Shown: positions 23,168 through 31,256 of the stretch, in pieces | How the letters are laid out: every line of letters starts with the position of its first letter | Numbering within the stretch: the stretch's first letter is position 1 | Assembly: GCA_964369955.1 (NCBI GenBank) | Contig: CAYJFQ010000014.1 | Span: 1 to 31,263, forward strand | From: CAYJFQ01 sp964369955 | GTDB lineage: Bacteria > Bacillota_I > Bacilli_A > Erysipelotrichales > Erysipelotrichaceae | DNA: 31,263 nt | Reading direction: 5' to 3' | Program-made: the position numbers and the translations under genes | Notes under the pieces: model-generated | What the model saw: the letters and a program-made list of their open reading frames with translations, nothing else | The model's database searches: none | Told to the model about the DNA's origin: nothing

Positions 23168-25000
23168 TTATAGCATTAATTCTTCCCATTCTCTTGTCAG
23201 TTTCGCAAGGTTATCACTTTCTTGGTCAATTTCCTCTTGAAGTTTACCCATCATAATAAAATTCTCATAGTATTCTGGCTGAAAGCTTAACTCCTCTAAT
23301 TCTTTTAAAGCTTTTTCACTCTTTTCAATTTGTTTTTCTACCTTTTTTAACTGTTTCTCACGATTAATTATTTTAGGCTTTTCATTTACTTCCTCAATTT
23401 TGCTCTCAACTACGATAGGCACAACCTTGTCTTTATATTCTTGATAAGTCAAAGGGTAATATACAAAGTTATCATTCTCATACACCAATAAACTGGTCGC
23501 AACCTGTTGAATAAAATAACGATCATGAGACACTAATAATAAAGTTCCTTGATAATCTTTTAAAGCTTTTTCCAAAACTTCTTTGGAAGAAACATCTAAA
23601 TGGTTTGTAGGTTCATCCAGCAATAAAAAGTTAGCTTTTTCTAACATTAACTTTGCAAAGGATAATCGAACCTTCTCTCCACCGCTTAAAACTCTTATTT
23701 CTTTTAAAACTTCGTCTTCGCTAAATAGAAATTGCCCAAGAATACTGCGAACTTGGGTTCTTGTTAATTCTGGGTAAGCTTCCCACAACTCTTCAACTAC
23801 ATTGTTGTCAAGGTCTAAAATTTCCATTCCTTGATCAAAGTAAGATGCTTTAATTTGATGACCAAATTTAATATCACCAGCTAACTTTTCCACTCTGCCA
23901 GCTAGTGTTTTTAAAAGTGTTGACTTACCACAACCATTAATTCCAATAATTCCAATCCTCTCTCCTCTTGTGATGTCTATTTTAAGATTAGCTAATGGCT
24001 TATCATAACCAATAACTAAATCATTGATAGCACAAACATTTTTCCCGCCTTTGATTTCTGTTGTGAAGTTTGCTTTAAAGGCTTTTGTATCTGTTTTAGT
24101 TATTTCAATCTTATCCATACGGTCTAAGTATTTAATCTTTGACTGTGCAAAAGCTGCTTTGTTCTTTTTATATCTAAATTTCTCGATTAAAACTTCAAGT
24201 CTAGCGATTTCTTCTTGCTGAGTTTTGTAGAGTTTTCTTTCTAGTTCTAGTTGTGCTTCTTTAGCTTTTTGAAAGAAAGAATAGTTACCACCATACCTAG
24301 TTAACTTAGTTAATTCTATCTCATAAGTAATCTTGCAAATTCGGTCAATAAAAAAACGATCATGAGAAATAATGACCATCGCCTTAGGATATTCACTTAG
24401 ATAATTTTCTAACCACTCAATGGCATCTAAATCTAAATGATTAGTTGGCTCATCTAACAATAGTAAATCAGGTTCACTAAGTAACATTTTAACTAAAGCA
24501 ATTTTAGTTTTTTGTCCACCTGAATAAGTTTTAAGTTTTCTTTCTAAGTCTTCCTTTGCAAATCCAAATCTTGTAAAGATATTTTCAATCTTATACATTA
24601 GCGTATACCCATCAAGTGCTTCAAATTGACTTTGAGCTTTTGAGAGTTCCTGTAGTTTGCCATCATCATATTCTAATGCTAAATCTGTTGTTAATTTTTC
24701 AATTTTATTGGCAATGACTGAAACATTGTCAAAAACAGTTAATAGTTCATCTTTAACTAAGTTCTCTTCATTTTGAAAAGTGATTTGAGCGAGATAGCCA
24801 ACTTTGACACGATTATTCACATGAATTGTTCCTGAGTCTAAACTTTCTAGGTTGGTTAGGATTTTAAATAGTGTTGTTTTACCACTACCATTTCTACCAA
24901 CTAACGCAATTCGGTCATTTTCACTAATTGAGAGATTAATATCTTTTAATATAATATCGGCACCAAAGCTCTTGGTGCCGTTTCTAATTTCTATCAACAT
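23168..25000 (-). CDS. ABC-F family ATPase (ribosome-associated type)
   Basis: A soluble tandem ABC protein of 610 aa without membrane segments. The first ABC domain has GRNGSGKTT (35-43), YSGGQKTKIALV and LLLDEPTNHLDLDAIEWLE. An arginine/lysine-rich interdomain linker follows (about 235-300, including KFRYKKNKAAFAQSKIKYLD). The second domain has GINGCGKST, LSGGEKVRLSFA and LLLDEPTNHLDVSSKEVLE. A coiled coil closes the protein (about 545-608). The layout is that of YdiF/Uup-like translation factors, so a role in relieving ribosome stalling is likely and drug export is not. It starts 2 nt after the amidase-like gene's stop. Resistance function cannot be judged. Confidence 0.93.
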   Translation of the reverse strand: MLIEIRNGTKSFGADIILKDINLSISENDRIALVGRNGSGKTTLFKILTNLESLDSGTIHVNNRVKVGYLAQITFQNEENLVKDELLTVFDNVSVIANKIEKLTTDLALEYDDGKLQELSKAQSQFEALDGYTLMYKIENIFTRFGFAKEDLERKLKTYSGGQKTKIALVKMLLSEPDLLLLDEPTNHLDLDAIEWLENYLSEYPKAMVIISHDRFFIDRICKITYEIELTKLTRYGGNYSFFQKAKEAQLELERKLYKTQQEEIARLEVLIEKFRYKKNKAAFAQSKIKYLDRMDKIEITKTDTKAFKANFTTEIKGGKNVCAINDLVIGYDKPLANLKIDITRGERIGIIGINGCGKSTLLKTLAGRVEKLAGDIKFGHQIKASYFDQGMEILDLDNNVVEELWEAYPELTRTQVRSILGQFLFSEDEVLKEIRVLSGGEKVRLSFAKLMLEKANFLLLDEPTNHLDVSSKEVLEKALKDYQGTLLLVSHDRYFIQQVATSLLVYENDNFVYYPLTYQEYKDKVVPIVVESKIEEVNEKPKIINREKQLKKVEKQIEKSEKALKELEELSFQPEYYENFIMMGKLQEEIDQESDNLAKLTREWEELML

Positions 25001-25002
25001 AA

Positions 25003-26268
25003 TTATTCACTACCTTCTAAATAGACTTCAAATCCATTCGCAATTGCCTTCACAATTTTTGTTTGATTTTCATCGATGAAATCAAAGTCAGTTGTTCCAT
25101 CAATAAAACCTAAAGAAACACTAATCCCTTGTACGCCATAATCTGTTAGTGCAAAATCTTTGTTCTCAGTTATTGTCAACTCAGAGAAGCTTCCAGCTTG
25201 CAATGCTCGTCCACCCATTTCACGGATATCAATAGCTGAATCATAATCTCGAATAGTTTCCGGAATGTCAATACCATCATTATATAAGGTTAAACCATCT
25301 ATTGTTTTTAACTGTTCAATAATGGTTGTAGAGAAATTAGTTGAAGCATAGTATGAACTTGTAACCTTCACTCCTGTGTCTTCCGCACTTTCCTTATCAG
25401 TCATTGTTAAACCGATATAATATTTAGCGTTAGAAGTTATCGTTTTATGAATCCTTCCATTAGTTCCGTATGTTTCTAAAGGGTCTTCAATACTCTTACG
25501 AGTAACATACACTTTATATCCCATTGTTTCTAATTCTTTCGCTAGTTTGTCTGCTGTCTCAAACAGCAAAGTAGCTTCTTTTGAAGGAACTTCAACATCA
25601 TTGCTTTCAGTTAAATCGCCAACATCGTTATACTGTGGGTCAACAACCACATCATAAACATTCTCAGGAGCCTTCTCTTTTTTGATATCTAAAAACAAGT
25701 AGTTATCATCCAATAAGTATGTTTCATCAATTAAACTAAAATAACTCTTATCCGCTATTAAATTAACTTTATAGTTTGTTCCGCCATCTGTAACTGTATA
25801 GATTGTGGTATCTATTGGTTCAGCGCTAGTTAAGCGAATTTTGTTTTCTCCGTTAACTAAGTAGAATTCATAAATTCCAACTGGTAAATCACTCACATTG
25901 ATGAATTGGTCTAACTTACCATTATAAGTGTAATTATACTCTTTTTGGTTACAAATATTCACAAGCCTTATCACAAGTCCGTCATAACTATTGTATTGGC
26001 CAATTGACTCAACTTCACTAGAGTTTAAGATAAGCGATTCGCCATAAAAGAAAGTATCGCCAACATCTTCTTTTAAGATAATATTTTGAGATGTTAACTC
26101 TCTAGCAATTTTTACACTATTATTACTACAATATAAATTGTCATTAGGATCAAAAAAACCACTAATGAAATTAATAATTAGATAAAAGCATCCAATGGCT
26201 GTTACCAGCCCTACTAATGCTATTAATATACGATCCCATTTGGGTTTTAATTTTTTTCTTGTGACCAT
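25003..26268 (-). CDS. Membrane-anchored amidase_3-like pseudoenzyme
   Basis: A 421-aa protein with one N-terminal helix (13-38), then an exported region: an unassigned beta-rich part (about 45-200) and a C-terminal domain (205-418) that follows the N-acetylmuramoyl-L-alanine amidase fold. Its catalytic positions are changed. The DPGHGG site reads DPQYND, so the zinc His is Tyr213. The SIHAN site reads GLTMT, with Thr288 for the second His. The catalytic Glu in VELGF is Ser385 in VSLGF. Only the middle zinc Glu (Glu231) seems kept. It is therefore probably inactive and may bind glycans or proteins. The site GGGGGA precedes the ATG, and the gene overlaps the licD-like gene by 22 nt. The fold match is by eye but several strands and helices align. 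Confidence 0.78.
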   Translation of the reverse strand: MVTRKKLKPKWDRILIALVGLVTAIGCFYLIINFISGFFDPNDNLYCSNNSVKIARELTSQNIILKEDVGDTFFYGESLILNSSEVESIGQYNSYDGLVIRLVNICNQKEYNYTYNGKLDQFINVSDLPVGIYEFYLVNGENKIRLTSAEPIDTTIYTVTDGGTNYKVNLIADKSYFSLIDETYLLDDNYLFLDIKKEKAPENVYDVVVDPQYNDVGDLTESNDVEVPSKEATLLFETADKLAKELETMGYKVYVTRKSIEDPLETYGTNGRIHKTITSNAKYYIGLTMTDKESAEDTGVKVTSSYYASTNFSTTIIEQLKTIDGLTLYNDGIDIPETIRDYDSAIDIREMGGRALQAGSFSELTITENKDFALTDYGVQGISVSLGFIDGTTDFDFIDENQTKIVKAIANGFEVYLEGSE

Positions 26269-27074
26269 AAATATTCCCCCAGGTCGATCTCTACAATATG
26301 TTTAGGAGCTCTTGTGCTTTCTTTTGGAAGTTCACGCCAACTCTTAGCGATTGCGAGATCGAGAAACTTTTCTGTTTTATTCGCGACCGGAAGGTTCAAA
26401 TCTTCAAATTTAATTCTTTTAGTTGGAAAGATTGTTTCCTCTTCAAAGATAAATGGCACTTTAATCGATCGCCAAACCCAGTCAAAACCAATAAATTTAC
26501 TTCCTTTATTTATCTTATCATATTTTTCTAATCTTTTAATATACTTAGATTTTAGAGTTTTTGGGTTAATTCCTAGATTATCTAATATTACCATTGCTGG
26601 TGTCATTAAGTAATACCATAGGCGATAACGGTAATCCTTTTGAATATTTCCTGAGAAATTATGATAGACAAAGACATCAATAAATAAGCCATCACCGCTT
26701 TTACATTTATTTCTCAATAGATAGTTAGCCTCTTTGATATAGGTGTCCTTCAACCTAATTTTCATAGTCGGAATTAAAACATTATAAGAGCTATCATTTT
26801 CAAAGCATTGGAAATAGAAATTATCAGGTAAATCTTTTTCTAAAGCACTAAGAAACTGTGTGTATTGTTTCTGACTAATCGCAATATCTAAATCATCATC
26901 CCAAGGAATAAAACCTTTATGACGCATTGCGCCTAAAGCGCTGCCGCCATTAAGCCAATAATCAATCCCATTTTTAAGGCATACTTTGTCTATTTCTTCA
27001 ATCATATACAGTAAGACTTTTTGAACATCAGCTACCGTTATTTTTGGTTCTTCTTTTAAAATGTATTCTTCCAT
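26247..27074 (-). CDS. LicD-family phosphotransferase/nucleotidyltransferase-fold protein
   Basis: Predicted to transfer a phospho-group such as phosphocholine or a related unit to a surface glycan, as LicD proteins do in pneumococcus. The hallmark is YWLNGGSALGAMRHKG followed by FIPWDDDLDIAI with Asp59-61 and Asp63, then GDGLFIDVFVYHNFSG. The chosen ATG (27072-27074) lies 1 nt after the asnS stop and gives 275 aa, with a natural LicD N-terminus. The frame continues upstream to an ATG (27117-27119) and a GTG (27120-27122) inside asnS. These would add 15-16 residues with no family similarity. The ribosome site is weak, so coupling to asnS is likely. The transferred group is unknown. Confidence 0.85.
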   Translation of the reverse strand: MEEYILKEEPKITVADVQKVLLYMIEEIDKVCLKNGIDYWLNGGSALGAMRHKGFIPWDDDLDIAISQKQYTQFLSALEKDLPDNFYFQCFENDSSYNVLIPTMKIRLKDTYIKEANYLLRNKCKSGDGLFIDVFVYHNFSGNIQKDYRYRLWYYLMTPAMVILDNLGINPKTLKSKYIKRLEKYDKINKGSKFIGFDWVWRSIKVPFIFEEETIFPTKRIKFEDLNLPVANKTEKFLDLAIAKSWRELPKESTRAPKHIVEIDLGEYLWSQEKN

Positions 27075-27075
27075 A

Positions 27076-28452
27076 TTAGAATAATAAGTTCTTTGAAGTT
27101 CTTGCGAATGGTGTAACATCACGAATATTAGTTATTCCTGTAATGTACATTAACATTCTTTCAAAGCCTAATCCAAATCCTGCATGTTTAACTCCGCCGT
27201 ATCTTCTAAGATCTAAATACCATTCTAAACTACCACGATCAATATTCATTTCTTCCATACGCTTAATTAATAGGTCTAAACGTTCTTCACGTTGTGATCC
27301 ACCTACCAACTCTCCAACTCCTGGCACCAATAAATCACAAGCTGCCACTGTTTTACCATCATCATTACTACGCATATAAAATGCTTTTATTTCTTTTGGG
27401 TAGTCAGTCAAGAAAAGTGGTCCATCAACAATCTTCTCACATAAAAATCTCTCATGTTCAGATTGAATATCACTTCCCCATTTAACAGGATACTCAAATT
27501 TATTATTATTTTTTTCTAGAATTTCAATCGCTTCTGTATATGTCATCTTTTTAAAGTCTGCATTGACTATTTTCGAAAGACGATCAAATAAACCTTTATC
27601 AATAAACTGATTGAAGAATTCCATTTCTTCAGGAGCATTTGTTAAACAATAATCGATACAGTATTTAATCATATCTTCTATCAAGTCCATATTGTCTGCT
27701 AAATCTGCAAAGGCAATTTCTGGTTCAATCATCCAGAACTCTGCTGCATGTCTTGAAGTATTACTGTTTTCAGCTCTAAATGTTGGTCCAAATGTATAAA
27801 CGTCTCTAAATGCTAGCGCAAATGTCTCAGCTTGTAATTGACCTGACACTGTTAAAGATGAGTGCTTGCCAAAGAAATCTTCTTCATACTTATCGTTATT
27901 GATTGTTGTTACTGTGAATGAATCACCAGCACCCTCCGCATCAGAGCCGGTAATTATTGGTGTATGCACATAAACAAATCCCTGATTTTGGAAAAATTCA
28001 TGGATTGCCATCGAAAGAACGCTTCTCACTCTAAATACTGCATTAAAAGTATTAGATCTTGGTCTAAGGTGAGCTATTTCTCTTAAGTATTCAAAGCTAT
28101 GTCTTTTCTTTTGTAACGGATAAGTGCTATCACACTCTCCTTCTAAGACAACTTCTGTTAAGTGTAACTCAAATGGTTGCTTATTTTCAGGTGTATGAAT
28201 AAATTTACCGGTAACGGTAACTGCTGTTCCTGTTAAATATTTTTCTACATCACTAAAGTTTTGTAGTTTTTCATCATAAATCAATTGGGCATTCTTAAAA
28301 TAAGTTCCGTCATTTAATTCGATAAAACCAATTGAACCATTATTACGATTAGTTCTCACCCATCCCTGCAGAGTTAAGTATTCTTCTTGGTCAATTTCTA
28401 GTAGATTGTCATTGTAACATAACTCATATAATTCTCTTACTGTTTTAAACAT
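27076..28452 (-). CDS. asnS: Asparaginyl-tRNA synthetase
   Basis: Class II synthetase that charges tRNA-Asn, 458 aa. It has an N-terminal OB-fold anticodon domain (LTLQGWVRTNRNNGSIGFIE), motif 2 FRAENSNTSRHAAEFWMIEP and motif 3 GFGLGFERMLMYITG. The start is the ATG at 28450-28452 after GGAGGAG. The open frame continues 20 codons further upstream, but that stretch is the T-box terminator hairpin and is not coding. Control is by the T-box at 28453-28674. The downstream licD-like, amidase-like and ABC-F genes follow without gaps and should share it. Confidence 0.97.
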   Translation of the reverse strand: MFKTVRELYELCYNDNLLEIDQEEYLTLQGWVRTNRNNGSIGFIELNDGTYFKNAQLIYDEKLQNFSDVEKYLTGTAVTVTGKFIHTPENKQPFELHLTEVVLEGECDSTYPLQKKRHSFEYLREIAHLRPRSNTFNAVFRVRSVLSMAIHEFFQNQGFVYVHTPIITGSDAEGAGDSFTVTTINNDKYEEDFFGKHSSLTVSGQLQAETFALAFRDVYTFGPTFRAENSNTSRHAAEFWMIEPEIAFADLADNMDLIEDMIKYCIDYCLTNAPEEMEFFNQFIDKGLFDRLSKIVNADFKKMTYTEAIEILEKNNNKFEYPVKWGSDIQSEHERFLCEKIVDGPLFLTDYPKEIKAFYMRSNDDGKTVAACDLLVPGVGELVGGSQREERLDLLIKRMEEMNIDRGSLEWYLDLRRYGGVKHAGFGLGFERMLMYITGITNIRDVTPFARTSKNLLF

Positions 28453-28674
28453 TTTTTCTCTCCTCCTGTAAAATAAAAAACGCTCCAAAGGAGCGTTATT
28501 ACGCGGTACCATCCTGATTTGTACTTTAAGTGTTTAACGCACACAGACGAAGTGGTCTACTTGATTCTCCCACTTAACTCCTCGAGTGTTCGATTTTTAT
28601 TTTGTATTTTCAGGCTTACACCCTCCCCGAATCGCTTTTAATACAGCCTAAAACCTTCTCAATTCTTTGTTTGT
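28453..28674 (-). promoter_or_regulatory. T-box riboswitch, asparagine-specific
   Basis: The minus-strand leader has the Stem I distal region (GCGATTCGGGGAGGGTG then TAAGCC), a specifier loop TCGAACACTCGAG whose triplet AAC (28590-28588) codes for Asn, and the conserved T-box AGGATGGTACCGCG (28515-28502). These are followed by the terminator hairpin. Known mechanism: uncharged tRNA-Asn pairs with specifier and T-box and prevents termination, so expression rises when asparagine or charged tRNA is short. Confidence 0.95.
28470..28497 (-). terminator. T-box conditional terminator
   Basis: AACGCTCC (28497-28490), loop TTT, GGAGCGTT (28486-28479) and a T-run TTTTATTTT (28478-28470), directly before the asnS ribosome site. 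It is the terminator half of the T-box switch. Confidence 0.9.
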
Positions 28675-28680
28675 AAAATA

Positions 28681-28708
28681 ATAATAACATAAGTATTTAA
28701 AAAATCAA
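28681..28708 (-). promoter_or_regulatory. Candidate promoter of the T-box/asnS operon
   Basis: TTGATT (28708-28703), 16-nt spacer and TATTAT (28686-28681) on the minus strand, with TGT before the -10. It lies just after the tsaD stop and immediately upstream of T-box Stem I. Confidence 0.55.
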
Positions 28709-28711
28709 CAA

Positions 28712-29728
28712 CTAGTAAGTATTTAAATCTTTATTTGGTTGAGCAGTCACTGAAAAGTCAGTAAACTTATTTTGAAGATACGAGATATAGCCAGCTGCTG
28801 CAATCATTGCGGCATTATCTGTACAACACCATAACGGTGGCACAACCATTTTAATTTCTGGAAATTTTTCTTGTAAATCATTTAACACCAAACTACGTAG
28901 ACGACTGTTTGCTGCAACTCCACCAGCTAGAACTAACATTTTAGGTTGATAATCAGTTAGTGATTTTTCAGTTCTGTCTATCAATAATGATAATGCCCCT
29001 TCTTGAAAACTTGCCGCAATATCTTGGCTTAAAAAGCTTTGGCTATTTCTTTCTAAACGATTAATTAATTGTAAAGTGCTAGACTTTAAACCGCTAAATG
29101 AAAAGTTATATCTGCCCTCTGATTTAACTTTCGGGTAAGGATATATTGGGCTACCAGTTTTCGCTAGTTTATCAATCACTGGCCCACCTGGATATCCTAG
29201 ACCCAGTAATCTTGCAACCTTATCATAAGCTTCACCAATCGCATCGTCAGTAGTGCTTCCAATTACCTCGAATGAATTAGCTTCTTTTAAGTAGACAAGC
29301 TCACTATGTCCTCCAGAAACTACAAGAGCCATCATCGGGTAAACCAACTCTTCAATAAAGCCATTGGCATAGATATGCCCAGCAATATGATGAACACTGA
29401 TTAATGGTTTATCATGTAAGAAGGCAAGAGTTTTAGCGGCTTGTGATCCAATGTGTAGGCAGCCTACTAATCCTGGCCCATTCGCTATAGCGATCGCATC
29501 TATTTCTTCCCACCTCACATTAGCTTGCTCGATTGCGCTTTCTATAACAAAAGAAATGTTCTCTACATGAATCCTTGAAGCTACCTCAGGGATAACACCG
29601 CCAAACTCTTTATGTACGCTTATTTGTGATGATACTATATTGCTTAAAATATCCTTGCCATTTCTAACAATTGCGCAAGCTGTTTCATCACAACTTGACT
29701 CAATTGCGAGTATTATTATATCTTTCAT
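28712..29728 (-). CDS. tsaD: tRNA N6-adenosine threonylcarbamoyltransferase TsaD
   Basis: Catalytic subunit that transfers threonylcarbamoyl to A37 of ANN-reading tRNAs (t6A). It is 338 aa, the normal length. N-terminal IIILAIESSCDETACAIV, metal site VHHIAGHIYANG (His114, His118), VSGGHSELVYL, the DDAIGEAYDKVARLLGLGYP segment and the C-terminal CTDNAAMIAAAGY are all present. The ATG overlaps the TGA of rimI (ATGA). It is last in the tsaE-tsaB-rimI-tsaD cluster. No terminator is seen before the asnS promoter. Confidence 0.97.
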   Translation of the reverse strand: MKDIIILAIESSCDETACAIVRNGKDILSNIVSSQISVHKEFGGVIPEVASRIHVENISFVIESAIEQANVRWEEIDAIAIANGPGLVGCLHIGSQAAKTLAFLHDKPLISVHHIAGHIYANGFIEELVYPMMALVVSGGHSELVYLKEANSFEVIGSTTDDAIGEAYDKVARLLGLGYPGGPVIDKLAKTGSPIYPYPKVKSEGRYNFSFSGLKSSTLQLINRLERNSQSFLSQDIAASFQEGALSLLIDRTEKSLTDYQPKMLVLAGGVAANSRLRSLVLNDLQEKFPEIKMVVPPLWCCTDNAAMIAAAGYISYLQNKFTDFSVTAQPNKDLNTY

Positions 29729-30174
29729 ATTAAATACCTCAGTAGTACTCTAGCGTCTTCGCTAGGTTGACTATAATAGTTCTTTCTAATTGAAACTTCT
29801 TTAAAATTATTTTTTAAGTAAAAATTATAAGCTTGGTAGTTTGACATTCTGACTTCTAAAGTCATAACCTCACATCCTTCAGCTTGTGAATTTTTAATCA
29901 CTTCTTCTAGTAGCAGTTGTCCGTATCCTAATTTGCGACATTCTGGCAATATCCCTATTTGAACAATTTGACTTTGCTCAAAAGTTGTCCAATAGATAAC
30001 AAATCCAATTATTTTTTTATTGTCAATCAAAAGTAAAGTTTTAGAGAAGGGATTCTCTGTTAATTCATAAATTAAATCTTCTCTTTTAAAGGGTGGATTA
30101 AATATTAAATATTCAATTTCTAACAATGAATCTAGATCATTGAGATTAGCTTCTTTAATTGTTGCCATAGGCAT
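29725..30174 (-). CDS. rimI: GNAT acetyltransferase RimI (ribosomal protein S18 N-terminal type)
   Basis: Acetyl-CoA-dependent N-terminal acetyltransferase, 149 aa. The acetyl-CoA loop is RKLGYG (80-85) following QIGILPECR, and the C-terminal RKNYYSQPSEDARVLLRYL is typical of RimI. Its place between tsaB and tsaD is common in Firmicutes. The start overlaps tsaB by 20 nt. A second ATG two codons in is possible. The substrate is assumed from the family. Confidence 0.9.
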   Translation of the reverse strand: MPMATIKEANLNDLDSLLEIEYLIFNPPFKREDLIYELTENPFSKTLLLIDNKKIIGFVIYWTTFEQSQIVQIGILPECRKLGYGQLLLEEVIKNSQAEGCEVMTLEVRMSNYQAYNFYLKNNFKEVSIRKNYYSQPSEDARVLLRYLI

Positions 30175-30757
30175 TATTATCTTTTAAATATTCAGGTTGT
30201 AGCCTGTGAATATTATCAACTTTAACCCATCTATCTTTTAGGCTCAAAAAATTTGAGCTAATATCTGCAAAATTATCAGATAGATCTATTAAATGACCAT
30301 CTCCATAGATTGAATACTCTGGATAATCTTTTATTAATTCTAATAATTTTTCATTCTCAACAACTTGGTCCTCAATAACTTTATTTCCCTGGTTATAAAT
30401 GCCGATATAACTTCTCGTTGCACGGGCATCTATAATAACAATTTCTTTACTTAAACCTGCATACAAAGCAAGTGTTGGGATGGTATAAAGCTCAATTGAC
30501 TTAGACGAAGTAAATACCTTCGCAATAGTCATAGCAATCCTACTGCCTGTATAACTTCCAGGCCCTGATGTCACTACTACTTGTTCAACATCTTTTGGGC
30601 TCAAATTATTATTTTTAAATAACCCAATTATTTTCTCAAAGATTATTTCTGATTGATTTTTATTACTTAATAAAAATATACTATCTAATATTTGATCATC
30701 TTTAATGATTGCAATTGTTAAATGATAAAAACAAGTATCTAAACATAAAGTAATCAT
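30155..30757 (-). CDS. tsaB: t6A biosynthesis protein TsaB
   Basis: Inactive partner that pairs with TsaD in the t6A complex, 200 aa. The N-terminal ASKHA strand MITLCLDTCFYHLTIAI and the signature TSGPGSYTGSRIA (63-75) identify it. The ATG overlaps the tsaE TGA and follows a perfect AGGAGG. The C-terminal end RLQPEYLKDNNAYG is family-like. Zinc ligands are absent, as usual for TsaB. Confidence 0.94.
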   Translation of the reverse strand: MITLCLDTCFYHLTIAIIKDDQILDSIFLLSNKNQSEIIFEKIIGLFKNNNLSPKDVEQVVVTSGPGSYTGSRIAMTIAKVFTSSKSIELYTIPTLALYAGLSKEIVIIDARATRSYIGIYNQGNKVIEDQVVENEKLLELIKDYPEYSIYGDGHLIDLSDNFADISSNFLSLKDRWVKVDNIHRLQPEYLKDNNAYGNN

Positions 30758-31197
30758 AATACCTCCTTGAACTGTTGATACTTGTCACCTACAAAATCAA
30801 TATTAATTTCTCGAGTGTTTTCATCAACCCAAGAAATATCTAGCTTTAAATATTCATTTGGTAATAAGTATTGAATATAGTTAGGCCATTCAATAACACA
30901 AACACCATCACCATCAATGTACTCATCGAAACCCAAATCTTGTTTAGCGCCTTCCAATCGGTAAGCGTCAATATGGTATAAAGGGATTCTACCCTCATCA
31001 TAGATTTTAAAAATATTGAATGTCGGTGAATTGATTATTCGTGTAATCCCTAAAGCTTTTCCTAGACTTTGTGTAAATGTTGTTTTGCCAGCTCCTAAAT
31101 CACCTGTTAGCAGAATTAAACTGCTTGGTTTTAAATGCTCCGCTATTCTAGTAGCTATTTTCTGAGTCTCTTTTGGACCATTACTGATAATTTTCAT
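30754..31197 (-). CDS. tsaE: t6A biosynthesis ATPase TsaE
   Basis: ATPase that drives the TsaB-TsaD complex, 147 aa from the chosen start. Walker A is GDLGAGKTT (32-40), followed by SPTFNIFKIYD, LYHIDAYRLEG and VCVIEWPNYI, all family hallmarks. The chosen ATG (31195-31197) matches the family N-terminus. The frame extends upstream to an ATG at 31228-31230, but that codon lies in the T-tail of the preceding terminator and upstream of the promoter. The chosen ATG has no ribosome site and lies 6 nt from an extended -10, so the mRNA may be leaderless. Confidence 0.92.
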   Translation of the reverse strand: MKIISNGPKETQKIATRIAEHLKPSSLILLTGDLGAGKTTFTQSLGKALGITRIINSPTFNIFKIYDEGRIPLYHIDAYRLEGAKQDLGFDEYIDGDGVCVIEWPNYIQYLLPNEYLKLDISWVDENTREINIDFVGDKYQQFKEVL

Positions 31198-31203
31198 AAA
31201 TTT

Positions 31204-31212
31204 ATTATAGCA
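31204..31212 (-). promoter_or_regulatory. tsaE promoter, extended -10 next to the start codon
   Basis: TGCTATAAT on the minus strand (31212-31204), then 6 nt, then the tsaE ATG. A perfect -10 with the TGn extension; the -35 is weak (TTATGG). Transcription would begin at or near the A of the ATG. Confidence 0.6.
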
Positions 31213-31230
31213 CACCTTTCCCTTTTCCAT

Positions 31231-31256
31231 AAAAAAAGAGCCTCATAGAGACTCTT
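31231..31256 (-). terminator. Terminator of a minus-strand gene beyond the window
   Basis: AAGAGTCTC (31256-31248), loop TAT, GAGGCTCTT (31244-31236) with one G-U pair, and a T-run continuing to 31231. It ends an upstream minus-strand gene and isolates the tsaE cluster. Confidence 0.85.

Noticed and set aside
27075..27122. Longer licD start inside asnS (GTG or ATG)
   Set aside because: The added residues have no family similarity and would overlap asnS by up to 47 nt. The ATG 1 nt after the asnS stop fits coupling, though the ribosome site is weak.
28453..28512. Twenty-codon N-terminal extension of asnS
   Set aside because: The stretch is the T-box terminator hairpin and T-run, and the family N-terminus and the GGAGGAG site both support the ATG at 28450-28452.
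31198..31230. Upstream ATG for tsaE at 31228-31230
   Set aside because: It lies in the T-tail of the upstream gene's terminator and upstream of the tsaE promoter, and the extra 11 residues do not resemble TsaE.
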